A stretch of DNA of 57,450 nucleotides, from positions 36,221 to 93,670 of the forward strand of contig SULG01000002.1 in assembly GCA_005524015.1 (NCBI GenBank), given 5' to 3'. A program made the translations under genes and the position numbers. This document shows, in pieces, positions 39,935 to 49,053 of the stretch (its first letter is position 1; each line of letters opens with the position of its first letter). This stretch comes from Candidatus Jettenia ecosi (GTDB lineage: Bacteria; Planctomycetota; Brocadiia; Brocadiales; Brocadiaceae). A model generated the notes under the pieces. The model worked only from the letters and a program-made list of their open reading frames with translations, made no database searches and had not been told where the DNA came from.

Positions 39935-42900
39935 ATGATGCGCATGGTTTCAAACGATATTTTTATCATACTATTAACAGGTGTTTTCTTAGCTTTTGCT
40001 GTAAATAGTTATGGAGGTGAAAAGAATAATGAAGAGCAATTTTTAAAGAATATCCAGCAGTTAACTAAGCAGGGAAAAAGCGCGGGTGAAGGATATTTTT
40101 CTCAGGATGGAAAGTTTCTCATATTTCAAAGTGAACGAGAGCCAGGGAATCCTTTCTATCAAATCTACATACTGAGTTTTGAAACGGGAGAAATCCACCG
40201 GGTTTCTTCCGGAGTGGGTAAAACCACATGCTCATTCTTCAGACCTAACTCAGAAGAGGTACTTTTTGCGTCAACTCATTTGGATTCTCAGGCAGAAGCA
40301 AAACAGCAGGCAGAAATTGAATTCCGTTCTTCAGGAAAAAAACGCCGCTTTACCTGGGATTACGATGAGCAGTATGATATTTTCTCCGCACAGCAAGACG
40401 GAAGCGCTTTAAAACGTTTAACCGATGCCACTGGATATGATGCGGAGGGAGCTTATTCACCTGATGGCAGTAAAATTGTTTTTTGTTCTCTGCGGAATGC
40501 CTATCCGGTTGAAAAGCTTTCGTCCGGGGATCAGAAGCGCTTTGAGGCTAACCCCGCTTATTTTGGTGAGATCTACCTTATGAATGCCGATGGCTCAGAT
40601 CAAAAGCGATTAACCGATTGGCCCGGCTATGATGGTGGTCCTTTTTTTAGCCCGGATGGTGAACGGATTATCTGGCGGCATTTTAATGAAAATGGTATGT
40701 TAGCCGATGTTTATACTATGCGTTTGGATGGATCGGATATACAAAGATTAACAAACTTCGGATCAATGTCATGGGCTCCTTATTATCATCCTTCCGGTGA
40801 GTATATAATCTTTCATTCGAATAAGCATGGATTTGCTAATTGTGAATTATTCATCGTAGATGTTCGTGGTGAAAAAGAGCCTGTGCGGGTCACCTTTACT
40901 CATAATGTATTTGATGGGTTGCCTGTTTTTTCTCCCGATGGAAAGCATCTTGTATGGACTTCTGCCCGATTGTCTGCGGGTGAAAGTCAACTATTCCTGG
41001 CCGATTGGAATCATGATGCCGCATTGGCAGCCTTACAGTCAGCACGCGCACAGATTCAGTCTCAACCTTCTCAGATGTTTAATATCCCTGAAAACTCAGG
41101 CCGGGACGCTTCCCGTAACTCTTCTCACATCGGACAATTACCTACAGAAAAAAATGAGCAGGGTTTTTCTTCCGAAATTACCGATGCAGATCTGCGTACC
41201 TACGTTCAATATCTTGCTTCTGATGCATTGGAAGGCCGGTTGACCGGCACGAGAGGAACTCAAATGGCTGCCGATTATATTGCAGATCATTTTAGGAAAA
41301 TCGGATTAAAAATACCTGGGGATAACGGAAGTTATTTTCAGGAATTTCCCTTTGTCTCAGGGGTGGAAGTCATTCCCGATAAAAATCACCTCCAAATTAT
41401 GAAAAAGGGGATGGAAACGATATCATTCGAGATAGACAAAGATTTTCGTCCTCTGGCATTCACGGCAAATGGAGAGGTGGAAGGGCAGGTGGTTTTTGCC
41501 GGGTATGGATTATCTGTTCCCGGGAAAGAAGGTGCTAGCTACGATTCATATAAAGGTGTGGATGTAAGAGAGAAAATTGTTCTCGTGCTTCATTATGTTC
41601 CGGAAGAAGTGGACGTGAAAAGACGGCAGGAACTTAATCCCTATGCTGGTTTACGGTATAAAGCCATGCTAGCCCGTGAACGTGGCGCTAAAGCCCTCCT
41701 GGTAGTTACCGGTCCAAAATCCACGGGTGCGGGTGAGTTAATACCCCTTGCTTTCGATAAAGTCTCAGCTGATTCAGGAATTATTGTTGCTTCAGTAAGT
41801 GGTAAAATTGCAGAAACACTTTTCGCCGGTTCTGGTAAAAGTCTTGAAGCCGTTCAATCAGGATTAGATGTAGAAAATCCTCAGATCGGGGGATGTTTTG
41901 AATTACCCGGTATTCAGGTAAAGATATCCACCGAAGTAAAACAGAAGAAAGAGACAGACCGTAATGTCCTCGGTTTTTTACCACCTGGCGAAGGAGTGGA
42001 AAGTTCGGAATATGTTCTGATTGGCGCCCATTACGATCATATTGGCTACGGAGGGATTGATTCGCTGGCGCGTAAAGGTGAAGAGGGGCAGATTCACAAT
42101 GGAGCTGACGACAATGCCTCTGGTGTCTCTACCGTTTTGGAATTGGCTGCTATTCTGACTGAAGAACAAAAGAAGAATCCTCAGGCAATTCGCCGTGGGC
42201 TTATTTTTGCTCTCTGGTCAGGGGAAGAGTTAGGATTAATCGGATCCTCCTATTTTGCCAGACATCCGATCATCCCTTTGAATAATATTATTGCATATAT
42301 TAATTTTGATATGGTTGGGCGACTCAACGGGAATAATTTAATCGTTCAGGGGGTAGGTTCATCAAATACCTGGCCACAACTCATAAAGAAGTGTAATGGA
42401 GATGCCGGGTTTACTCTAAATCTTCAAAATGACCCGTATTTACCATCGGATGCAACTACCTTTTACCAGGAAAATATTCCTGTAATAAACTTCTTCACTG
42501 GCAGCCATGAGGATTACAACCGGCCTACCGATGACCCGGGTACCCTTAATTACGATGGTATGGCAAGAATCGCTGAATTCGCACGGTCTTTGATACTTGA
42601 TGTGGTTAAAGACCCGGTACGTCCTGATTATACAAAAACCAAAATAGGGGAGGAGAGAGTACAACGGCCCCCTCGCAGGAATTATTTGGGAACAATTCCA
42701 GACTTTGCTACTGATGGCGTTGAAGGAGTAAGGATAAATAATATCAAAGCAGGAGGACCGGCAGACAATGCCGGGCTGAAAAATGGTGATATTATTATAG
42801 AACTGGCAGGTCAAAAAGTTACTAATATTTATGACTATAATTACGTGCTGGATAGTATAAAAATTGGCAAACCTGTAGAAATAGTGGTTCTCAGGGATAG

Positions 42901-42943
42901 CGAGCGCAAAACGATGACTGTCATCCCGATAGCACGAAAATAA
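39935..42943 (+). CDS. Exported TolB-like propeller / PA / M28 aminopeptidase / PDZ protein
   Basis: About 1002 residues. GAGGAG lies eight bases before ATG 39935; an earlier GTG at 39908 exists. A signal peptide covers about 1-25. PD40/TolB-type blades (KFLIFQSEREPGNPF, SPDGSKIVFCS, SPDGERIIWR, SPDGKHLVWTS) span about 45-360. A PA-like insert is at about 510-640. The M28 zinc peptidase core has AHYDHIGYGG, NGADDNASGVSTV, WSGEELGLIGS, INFDMVGRL and FTGSHEDYNRPTDD, giving the usual His, Asp, Glu, Asp and His ligands. A PDZ domain closes the protein (PADNAGLKNGDIIIELAG). It would trim peptides in the periplasm. The gap 39609-39934 before it shows no gene. Confidence 0.87.
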   Translation: MMRMVSNDIFIILLTGVFLAFAVNSYGGEKNNEEQFLKNIQQLTKQGKSAGEGYFSQDGKFLIFQSEREPGNPFYQIYILSFETGEIHRVSSGVGKTTCSFFRPNSEEVLFASTHLDSQAEAKQQAEIEFRSSGKKRRFTWDYDEQYDIFSAQQDGSALKRLTDATGYDAEGAYSPDGSKIVFCSLRNAYPVEKLSSGDQKRFEANPAYFGEIYLMNADGSDQKRLTDWPGYDGGPFFSPDGERIIWRHFNENGMLADVYTMRLDGSDIQRLTNFGSMSWAPYYHPSGEYIIFHSNKHGFANCELFIVDVRGEKEPVRVTFTHNVFDGLPVFSPDGKHLVWTSARLSAGESQLFLADWNHDAALAALQSARAQIQSQPSQMFNIPENSGRDASRNSSHIGQLPTEKNEQGFSSEITDADLRTYVQYLASDALEGRLTGTRGTQMAADYIADHFRKIGLKIPGDNGSYFQEFPFVSGVEVIPDKNHLQIMKKGMETISFEIDKDFRPLAFTANGEVEGQVVFAGYGLSVPGKEGASYDSYKGVDVREKIVLVLHYVPEEVDVKRRQELNPYAGLRYKAMLARERGAKALLVVTGPKSTGAGELIPLAFDKVSADSGIIVASVSGKIAETLFAGSGKSLEAVQSGLDVENPQIGGCFELPGIQVKISTEVKQKKETDRNVLGFLPPGEGVESSEYVLIGAHYDHIGYGGIDSLARKGEEGQIHNGADDNASGVSTVLELAAILTEEQKKNPQAIRRGLIFALWSGEELGLIGSSYFARHPIIPLNNIIAYINFDMVGRLNGNNLIVQGVGSSNTWPQLIKKCNGDAGFTLNLQNDPYLPSDATTFYQENIPVINFFTGSHEDYNRPTDDPGTLNYDGMARIAEFARSLILDVVKDPVRPDYTKTKIGEERVQRPPRRNYLGTIPDFATDGVEGVRINNIKAGGPADNAGLKNGDIIIELAGQKVTNIYDYNYVLDSIKIGKPVEIVVLRDSERKTMTVIPIARK

Positions 42944-42978
42944 TATCTAAAGATAATTGATTTTGTGGAGGAATAAAG

Positions 42979-43506
42979 ATGATACTTCCATTACAAATTA
43001 CAGGTCACGACTTAGAGCTCACCGATGCAATAAAAGCCAATATTCAGGAACATGCTGAGAAGTTAGATAAATTTTATAACCATCTCATAAGCTGCAGGAT
43101 TAGGGTGGAGGCTATTCCTAAGAGATCACTCTATAATGTGCATATTGATATGACTGTGCCTGGTAAAGAACTGGTGGTGAGGCGTGAGCCGAATCAGGAT
43201 CTTTATTTGGCAATAGGAGATGCCTTCGATGCAGCTCGCCGTAAATTAGTGGATTTTGCCAGGATGCAGCAGGGCGATGTAAAAAATCGTGCAGGTTTAC
43301 CGCATGCGCGCATATCAAATCTATTCCTGGATAATGGTTATGGTTTTCTTACTACATTGGAAGATGGTTTGAACAGGGAAATCTATTTCCACGAGAACAG
43401 TGTGCTGAACAATAAATTTAAAGATCTGAAGATCGGTATGATCGTGCGTTTTAATGAGGAAATGGGTGAAAAAGGACCACAAGCAAGTACGGTAACGGTA
43501 GTATAG
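42979..43506 (+). CDS. Ribosome hibernation factor (HPF/RaiA-like) fused to a cold-shock domain
   Basis: 175 residues. The first 100 match the HPF/RaiA family: LQITGHDLELTDAIKANI, the helix EKLDKFYNHL, IDMTVPGKELVV and YLAIGDAFDAARRKL. These proteins bind the 30S subunit and silence ribosomes in stationary phase. Residues about 107-172 form an OB/cold-shock-like domain: ISNLFLDNGYGFLTT, then EIYFHENSV and MIVRFNEEMGEKGPQAS. The usual HPF long form has a different dimerising tail, so this is an alternative fusion that may bind RNA. A very good ribosome-binding site (GGAGG) stands before the ATG. Confidence 0.88.
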   Translation: MILPLQITGHDLELTDAIKANIQEHAEKLDKFYNHLISCRIRVEAIPKRSLYNVHIDMTVPGKELVVRREPNQDLYLAIGDAFDAARRKLVDFARMQQGDVKNRAGLPHARISNLFLDNGYGFLTTLEDGLNREIYFHENSVLNNKFKDLKIGMIVRFNEEMGEKGPQASTVTVV

Positions 43507-43710
43507 GAAGTTAGCTTATAACTACTCAAGATAAGGTGCAGACTTGACCTAGGAGTGGCCCGAAAAGGTTATCTTTTAAAGGCCGTTGCTGGCAAGTGAA
43601 ATACCAGGGCAAAGCAAGAGAGGAGTAATCCCCCCAGTGGTCCCCTTTGCTTATTTTTACTCACAAGTCAGAGAGGTAAATTTGAGTAGTGCGATAAGAC
43701 TAACCAAGTT

Positions 43711-43767
43711 GGCACGGACAAACCATGTCCCCGTATGTCTTGAACGGGGACATGGTTTGTCCGTGCC
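43711..43767. repeat. Perfect 24-base inverted repeat with 9-base loop
   Basis: GGCACGGACAAACCATGTCC and four more bases (43711-43734) are exactly matched by their reverse complement at 43744-43767. The gene ends of HPF and transaldolase-PGI converge here, so it could terminate or stabilise both transcripts, but no T-run follows. A member of a dispersed palindrome family is equally likely. Confidence 0.9.
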
Positions 43768-43950
43768 ACCCGGGAATAGGCTTACAGAGAATAAAAATTT
43801 CCAGAGAGACGCCCCCCGGCGAGACATCTCTTCATAGTATTCTAAAGATGTGGGTAAGGATAAGTTTAAAAAAGGGGGAAATATAGTTATTTCTTTTATT
43901 GAGGAAAGAAGATGAACAATCCCTGTATTCCCCTTTGATAAGGCTTTCCA

Positions 43951-43985
43951 AATCCCCCTTTTCTAAAGGGGGACCAAGGGGGATT
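43951..43985. repeat. CCCCCTTTTCTAAAGGGGG repeat
   Basis: AATCCCCCTT...AAGGGGGACC...AAGGGGGATT forms a hairpin with an extra GGGGG arm. This is a common intergenic repeat type in many bacteria. Between 43507 and 44025 only these two palindromes stand out. Confidence 0.75.
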
Positions 43986-44025
43986 ATTTCCGCTTCACTT
44001 CTATTCTACAGATCAAATGAGTTAC

Positions 44026-46866
44026 CTATAAAAGCTCTTCTATCTTTTTTAACCCCTGTTCGATATCTTTCCCCAGATGTATACGGATTAAACGACGCCC
44101 TTTGTTATTGAGAGACCGGAAATCGCCCAATGCCTGTCCGCGCTGTAAAACCGCAAAACTCCAGGATTCTCCCAGGATTTGAATATCCTTATCGGTATCA
44201 GCAGTAAAGAGAATAAATATACCTGTGTCCGGGCCTCCTTTATGGAGCTGACCTGTTGAATGAAGATATCGTGGACCATATCCTAATGTGGTAGCTACCT
44301 TGTAATGGTTGCGAAGTTTATGGCGCAGGGTTTGCAATATTCCGTTTTGCTTTGAAGTATATAAAAAATACGGCAATAAGGTAATATAGTCCCCGGGCCT
44401 TGCCAAAGAAAGAAATGTATTAAGGAATTGGCTCAGAGAATCCTGTTTGATATGGGATAGCCATTTTTGAGAATTATCACAGTAAACAGCCAAACCTTCA
44501 GCTTTAACGGTAGGTTTTTCTTCACTGAAGCTGCCTTTTTGTTTCCATTCGCTCAATAAATCATTCGTATTTTTTTTGCTCTCTGCAACGTTTGGCTCAT
44601 CAAAAGGATTAATCCCTATAACTGCACCGGCCACAGCAGTTACTAATTCCCATCGATAAAACTCTGCGCCAAGATTCATCGTATTCCGAAGTTCAATGCG
44701 AACAACCGGATGACCAGACTTTTCTAAAGCAAGGAGTTTCTCTTTTATATCCTTATTTTCCTGATCAATGGTATAGAGGTATATGAATATACGGTCATTG
44801 TTGTAGACTTCCGGGGAACCAAGGGGTTCACCAATTACCGGCACTAATCCCTGTCCTTCTTTTCCGGTACTCTCGGCCAGAAGCTGTTCCACCCAACTAC
44901 CGAAAGCATCTACAAACTCTGAGAACACAAAGGTTACCTTATTTCGGGAATATCGATGACACATACCGAGAAGAGCTCCCAAGGTTGCACCCGGATTGCT
45001 TTCTGTTGGAATAGCCGGACCACAACTTAATTGCATCTGATATGCATTGTCGAGTATAGACAGAATATCTATTCCAATCAATGCCATTGGTACAAGGCCA
45101 AAATAGGACAGGGCAGAATATCTGCCACCAATGTCTTCCGGATTTTCAAAAATATACCGAAATCCTTTCGTGTGCGCTTCTTTTACGAGGGGAGAACCTG
45201 GATCGGTAATGACAACAAAATGATTACCGGGGTTTTCTTTACCAGTCTGCTTAACCTGTTCATAAAAATAGGTATAGAAACACGTTGTTTCCGTTGTAGT
45301 GCCTGATTTACTGGAGACGAGGAATAATGTGCTGGTTATATTGATTTGTGATTCTACATCATGCACAGCAGCTGGGTCTGTGTTGTCGAGAACAATAAGC
45401 TGAGGCCAGCCTGTTGCCGACCCGAATGTTTCCCGGCAAACTTCCGGGCAAAGACTACTGCCACCCATGCCAAGCAAGACTACATGACTGAAATTGTCGT
45501 TCTTGACCTCGTCAGCAAATTTTTTAACACCTTCAGCCTTCCTGCAGAACTCCCTAATGCTATCGAGCCAGCCAAGCCGATTACGGATAGACTTTATCTG
45601 TTCAGGATCTGATTTCCATAATAAGGGATCCTTTGCAAATAAGCGCCTTGCAAACTGCTGATCATCCATAGAACTATAAATTGCAGGAATTATTGACCCT
45701 AATTCTCCATAGTTAATCGCTTGACGGGCGATGCTATGAGTAAGGAATTTCTGGCGCATATGTGCAAGTGTTTTTATAAGAGCATTATATGGGTCGATGA
45801 ACTTTTGGATGCCTTCGTTGACCAGTTGGCGGGTAACAAAATCCAGATCTATACCGGCTTTTCTGAGATCACTCAATGTCTGCTGTGCTTTATCGCTATC
45901 AGCTTCAACGGAGTTTTTAACAAGAATGCCATGATCAGCAAAGGCTTTAATCGTTACCGCAGGCATAGTGTTTACGGTATTAGGTCCGATAAGAGGTTCT
46001 ACGTAGCAAAGATCATGATAGAATGGATTTTTAGCGCTTGTGCTGGCCCACAGTGGGCGCTGAACCCGTGCCCCTTTTTCCACAAGCTTCTCCCATCGGT
46101 CCCCGCTAAAAATTCTCTTGAAACTCTGGTAGGCTAGTTTCGCATTGGCAATGGCTGCTTTTCCCAATAATTTTTCTGGTTTTGGTGTTTGCCCCCGGCT
46201 TTGTTCTGGTTTAATCAAATGGCCGAGGAGCTGATCGGTAAGGGTGTCTATCCGGCTGAGAAAAAAACTAGCCACCGAGGTAACATATTGTATCGGTTTG
46301 CCTTCTGCCATCCGGCGTTCAAGCGCCCGGATATACGCATTTGCCACTGCCTCGTAGCTTTCAAGAGAAAATAAAAGGGTAATATTGACATTAACTCCCT
46401 CATAGAGCATGTGCTCAATTGCCGGAACGCCAGCAGGGGTGCCAGGAATTTTAATAAAAACATTTGGACGTTTTACCGCAGTGTACAATCGCATCGCTTC
46501 TTCTATCGTGCCTTCGGTATCATGAGCCAAATAAGGAGATACTTCCAGGCTGACATAGCCGTCAATTTCATCTGAGGCATCAAACACCGGTCTCAGGATG
46601 TCACATGCATCTTGCACATCCTTTACAACAAGTTCTTCATAGATTTCCCCTACAGGCCGTTTCTCATCAACAAGGTGTTTAATCTGCTCATCATAATCAT
46701 TGCTGTTCGATATCGCTTTGTTAAAAATATCCGGATTTGAGGTAATTCCACGTAATCCTTGTTCGGTAACACGTTTTTTCAACTCGCCGTTTTTGATCAT
46801 GCCGCGAGAAAGGTTATCCATCCAATAGCTTTGGCCATATTCTATGAGCTTGAGTAATGGATTCAT
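44026..46866 (-). CDS. tal-pgi: Bifunctional transaldolase / glucose-6-phosphate isomerase
   Basis: 946 residues. Residues 1 to about 370 are transaldolase: LRGITSNPDIFNKAI, then the Schiff-base Lys in NVFIKIPGTPAG, and the closing Asp/Lys helices. Residues about 400-946 are phosphoglucose isomerase: VVLLGMGGSSLCPEV, LVSSKSGTTTETTCFY, DIGGRYSALSYFGLVP, and the C-terminal sugar-phosphate loops. It would join the non-oxidative pentose phosphate pathway to glycolysis/gluconeogenesis in the cytoplasm. Fusions of these two enzymes are known in several bacterial groups. AAGGAA precedes the ATG at 46866. It lies 31 bases downstream of transketolase on the same strand, so the two are probably co-transcribed. 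Confidence 0.92.
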   Translation of the reverse strand: MNPLLKLIEYGQSYWMDNLSRGMIKNGELKKRVTEQGLRGITSNPDIFNKAISNSNDYDEQIKHLVDEKRPVGEIYEELVVKDVQDACDILRPVFDASDEIDGYVSLEVSPYLAHDTEGTIEEAMRLYTAVKRPNVFIKIPGTPAGVPAIEHMLYEGVNVNITLLFSLESYEAVANAYIRALERRMAEGKPIQYVTSVASFFLSRIDTLTDQLLGHLIKPEQSRGQTPKPEKLLGKAAIANAKLAYQSFKRIFSGDRWEKLVEKGARVQRPLWASTSAKNPFYHDLCYVEPLIGPNTVNTMPAVTIKAFADHGILVKNSVEADSDKAQQTLSDLRKAGIDLDFVTRQLVNEGIQKFIDPYNALIKTLAHMRQKFLTHSIARQAINYGELGSIIPAIYSSMDDQQFARRLFAKDPLLWKSDPEQIKSIRNRLGWLDSIREFCRKAEGVKKFADEVKNDNFSHVVLLGMGGSSLCPEVCRETFGSATGWPQLIVLDNTDPAAVHDVESQINITSTLFLVSSKSGTTTETTCFYTYFYEQVKQTGKENPGNHFVVITDPGSPLVKEAHTKGFRYIFENPEDIGGRYSALSYFGLVPMALIGIDILSILDNAYQMQLSCGPAIPTESNPGATLGALLGMCHRYSRNKVTFVFSEFVDAFGSWVEQLLAESTGKEGQGLVPVIGEPLGSPEVYNNDRIFIYLYTIDQENKDIKEKLLALEKSGHPVVRIELRNTMNLGAEFYRWELVTAVAGAVIGINPFDEPNVAESKKNTNDLLSEWKQKGSFSEEKPTVKAEGLAVYCDNSQKWLSHIKQDSLSQFLNTFLSLARPGDYITLLPYFLYTSKQNGILQTLRHKLRNHYKVATTLGYGPRYLHSTGQLHKGGPDTGIFILFTADTDKDIQILGESWSFAVLQRGQALGDFRSLNNKGRRLIRIHLGKDIEQGLKKIEELL

Positions 46867-46897
46867 AAGTATATTTCCTTTTTAGTAAATGTTGATT

Positions 46898-48925
46898 TTA
46901 TGAAATATTTTTCACAAGATCCTTTGCTTTGGAAACTACATTTTCAACCGTGAAACCATACTGTTTAAAAATATCTTTGTAGGGTGCGCTAGCGCCATAT
47001 TTCGTTATGCCGATACTATCTCCTGTATCGCCAACCCAATCCCGCCAGCCCAGAGGGGAGGCGGCTTCAACTGAAAGACGGGCCTTTACGTCCGGAGGTA
47101 AAACTTCATCGCGATAGTTTTGTGGCTGTTCCCAAAAAAGCTCCCAACTCGGCATGCTTACTACACGCGCATCAACACCTCCCAAAGCAAGCTTTTCCTG
47201 TGCCTGAAGGATAAGCTGTACTTCTGATCCGGTGCCAATCAGGATAATATCGGGATGGTCTCCCTTCTCTTTTGATAAGACATAGGCGCCTTTTAAAGTT
47301 CCTTCTGCGCTGGCAACTTTGTGACGATCGAATATGGACAGATTTTGCCGGCTGAGTACTAACATCGTAGGACCTGCCTTGCGTACCATGGCCACACGCC
47401 AGGCATACGCAACTTCATTGGCATCAGCAGGACGTATGACACACATATTCGGCATAGCCCTTAGTGAGACGAGATGTTCAACCGGCTGATGGGTGGGGCC
47501 ATCCTCACCCAATCCGATAGAATCATGCGTCATAAGGTAAATTACCGGTAATTCCATGAGCGCTGCAAGCCGTATGGCAGGCCTGGCGTAATCGGTGAAG
47601 ATAAAAAATGTTGAGGCAAATGGCAGGGCACCCCCATGCAGAGCAATACCGGAACTCGCACTACACATTACGTGTTCTCTTACACCCCATGCAATATTGC
47701 GGTTGGCATAATCTCCTTTTTCCAGATAGTTTGAATTCTTAATCAATGTTTTTGTAGAAGGCGATAAGTCACCGCTCCCACCGATGAGCCAGGGAATCTT
47801 ACTTGCGAATGCATTCATTACCTTTCCCGATGCGTCACGCGTTGACATAGGCCCGTCGGAGGGTTTAAAATCCGGAATATTTTGATCCCAATCATGAGGA
47901 AGCTGCCCATGGAGAGCCGCCTCAAACCTTTCAGCAAGTTCCGGATAAACTTTTTTATAGGTATTGAATTTTTCCTGCCACGCTTCTTCTGATTCTCTAC
48001 CCCTGACAATGGCTGTATGCATATGTTCGAGTACCTGTTTTGGGACGAAGAACTTTTCATGCTCAGGCCAGCCATAAAATTTCTTCGTTAATGCAACTTC
48101 TTCTTCTCCCAGGGGGGAACCATGCGATTCCGGTGTATCCTGCATATTGGGTGCGCCATAAGCGATATGTGAACGAACAATAATCAGAGAGGGCCGTTCA
48201 GTTTCTTCTTGTGCAAGAGAGAAAGCTTTGGTCAAGGCCTCGAGATCATTTGCCTTTTCCCCTAAATTTTGCACATGCCAATGGTAACTCTCAAACCGTT
48301 TAGCCACATCATCGGAATAGGTTAGTTCAGTAGCCCCTTCAATGCTAATGTGATTGTCATCATAAACCCAAATTAATTTGGAAAGTCCTAAATGTCCTGC
48401 GATAGATGCTGCTTCATGAGAAGCGCCTTCCATCAAATCGCCATCACTGCAAAACGCATAGGTAAAGTGATCTACGATCTCATACCCTTTGCGATTAAAT
48501 ACCGATGCAAGATGCGCCTCGGCAATAGCCATTCCTACTGAGTTCATGATACCCTGACCGAGCGGGCCTGTGGTAGTCTCGATTCCCGGCGTAAAACGAT
48601 ATTCCGGATGACCAGGAGTCTTACTATCCCATTGGCGGAAATTTTTTATATCATCGAGTGACAGATCATAGCCCGTCAGATATAATAAAGCGTACTGCAG
48701 CATCGATGCGTGACCATTGGATAACACAAAACGGTCGCGGTTAAACCAGTCAGGGTTCCTGGGATTATATCGAAGAAATCTTATCCAAAGTATATAAGCT
48801 AAAGGCGCTAGCGCCATGGGTGTCCCGGGGTGGCCGGAATTTGCTTTTTGTACAGCATCCATAGCAAGGGTACGGATGGTATTAATGCAAAGGTCATCTA
48901 AAGGCATGTTATCTAACTCTTTCAT
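46898..48925 (-). CDS. tkt: Transketolase
   Basis: 675 residues, normal length. Motifs of transketolase: [57 protein letters not shown], the thiamine diphosphate motif [20 protein letters not shown] with VYDDN, and the C-terminal [18 protein letters not shown] and [17 protein letters not shown]. It transfers two-carbon units between sugar phosphates in the pentose phosphate or Calvin-type cycles, using thiamine diphosphate and Mg2+. AAGGGGA precedes the ATG. It is followed directly by the transaldolase/isomerase gene and preceded by the 979-residue protein 128 bases upstream. Confidence 0.95.
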   Translation of the reverse strand: MKELDNMPLDDLCINTIRTLAMDAVQKANSGHPGTPMALAPLAYILWIRFLRYNPRNPDWFNRDRFVLSNGHASMLQYALLYLTGYDLSLDDIKNFRQWDSKTPGHPEYRFTPGIETTTGPLGQGIMNSVGMAIAEAHLASVFNRKGYEIVDHFTYAFCSDGDLMEGASHEAASIAGHLGLSKLIWVYDDNHISIEGATELTYSDDVAKRFESYHWHVQNLGEKANDLEALTKAFSLAQEETERPSLIIVRSHIAYGAPNMQDTPESHGSPLGEEEVALTKKFYGWPEHEKFFVPKQVLEHMHTAIVRGRESEEAWQEKFNTYKKVYPELAERFEAALHGQLPHDWDQNIPDFKPSDGPMSTRDASGKVMNAFASKIPWLIGGSGDLSPSTKTLIKNSNYLEKGDYANRNIAWGVREHVMCSASSGIALHGGALPFASTFFIFTDYARPAIRLAALMELPVIYLMTHDSIGLGEDGPTHQPVEHLVSLRAMPNMCVIRPADANEVAYAWRVAMVRKAGPTMLVLSRQNLSIFDRHKVASAEGTLKGAYVLSKEKGDHPDIILIGTGSEVQLILQAQEKLALGGVDARVVSMPSWELFWEQPQNYRDEVLPPDVKARLSVEAASPLGWRDWVGDTGDSIGITKYGASAPYKDIFKQYGFTVENVVSKAKDLVKNIS

Positions 48926-49053
48926 CTCTGTTCCCCTTATTTTCGTTTCGGCGAATATTATTAGGATGTTAATAGAAGTCTTTAAGATGAGTTTATTTTA
49001 TTTTTATCAAGAGTCAAGAAATAAGTAAGTAGAGTATCTATAAAATACAAAAT

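Noticed and set aside
43711-43985. CRISPR array
   Set aside because: The repeats are inverted, not direct, and there is no regular spacing with unique spacers.
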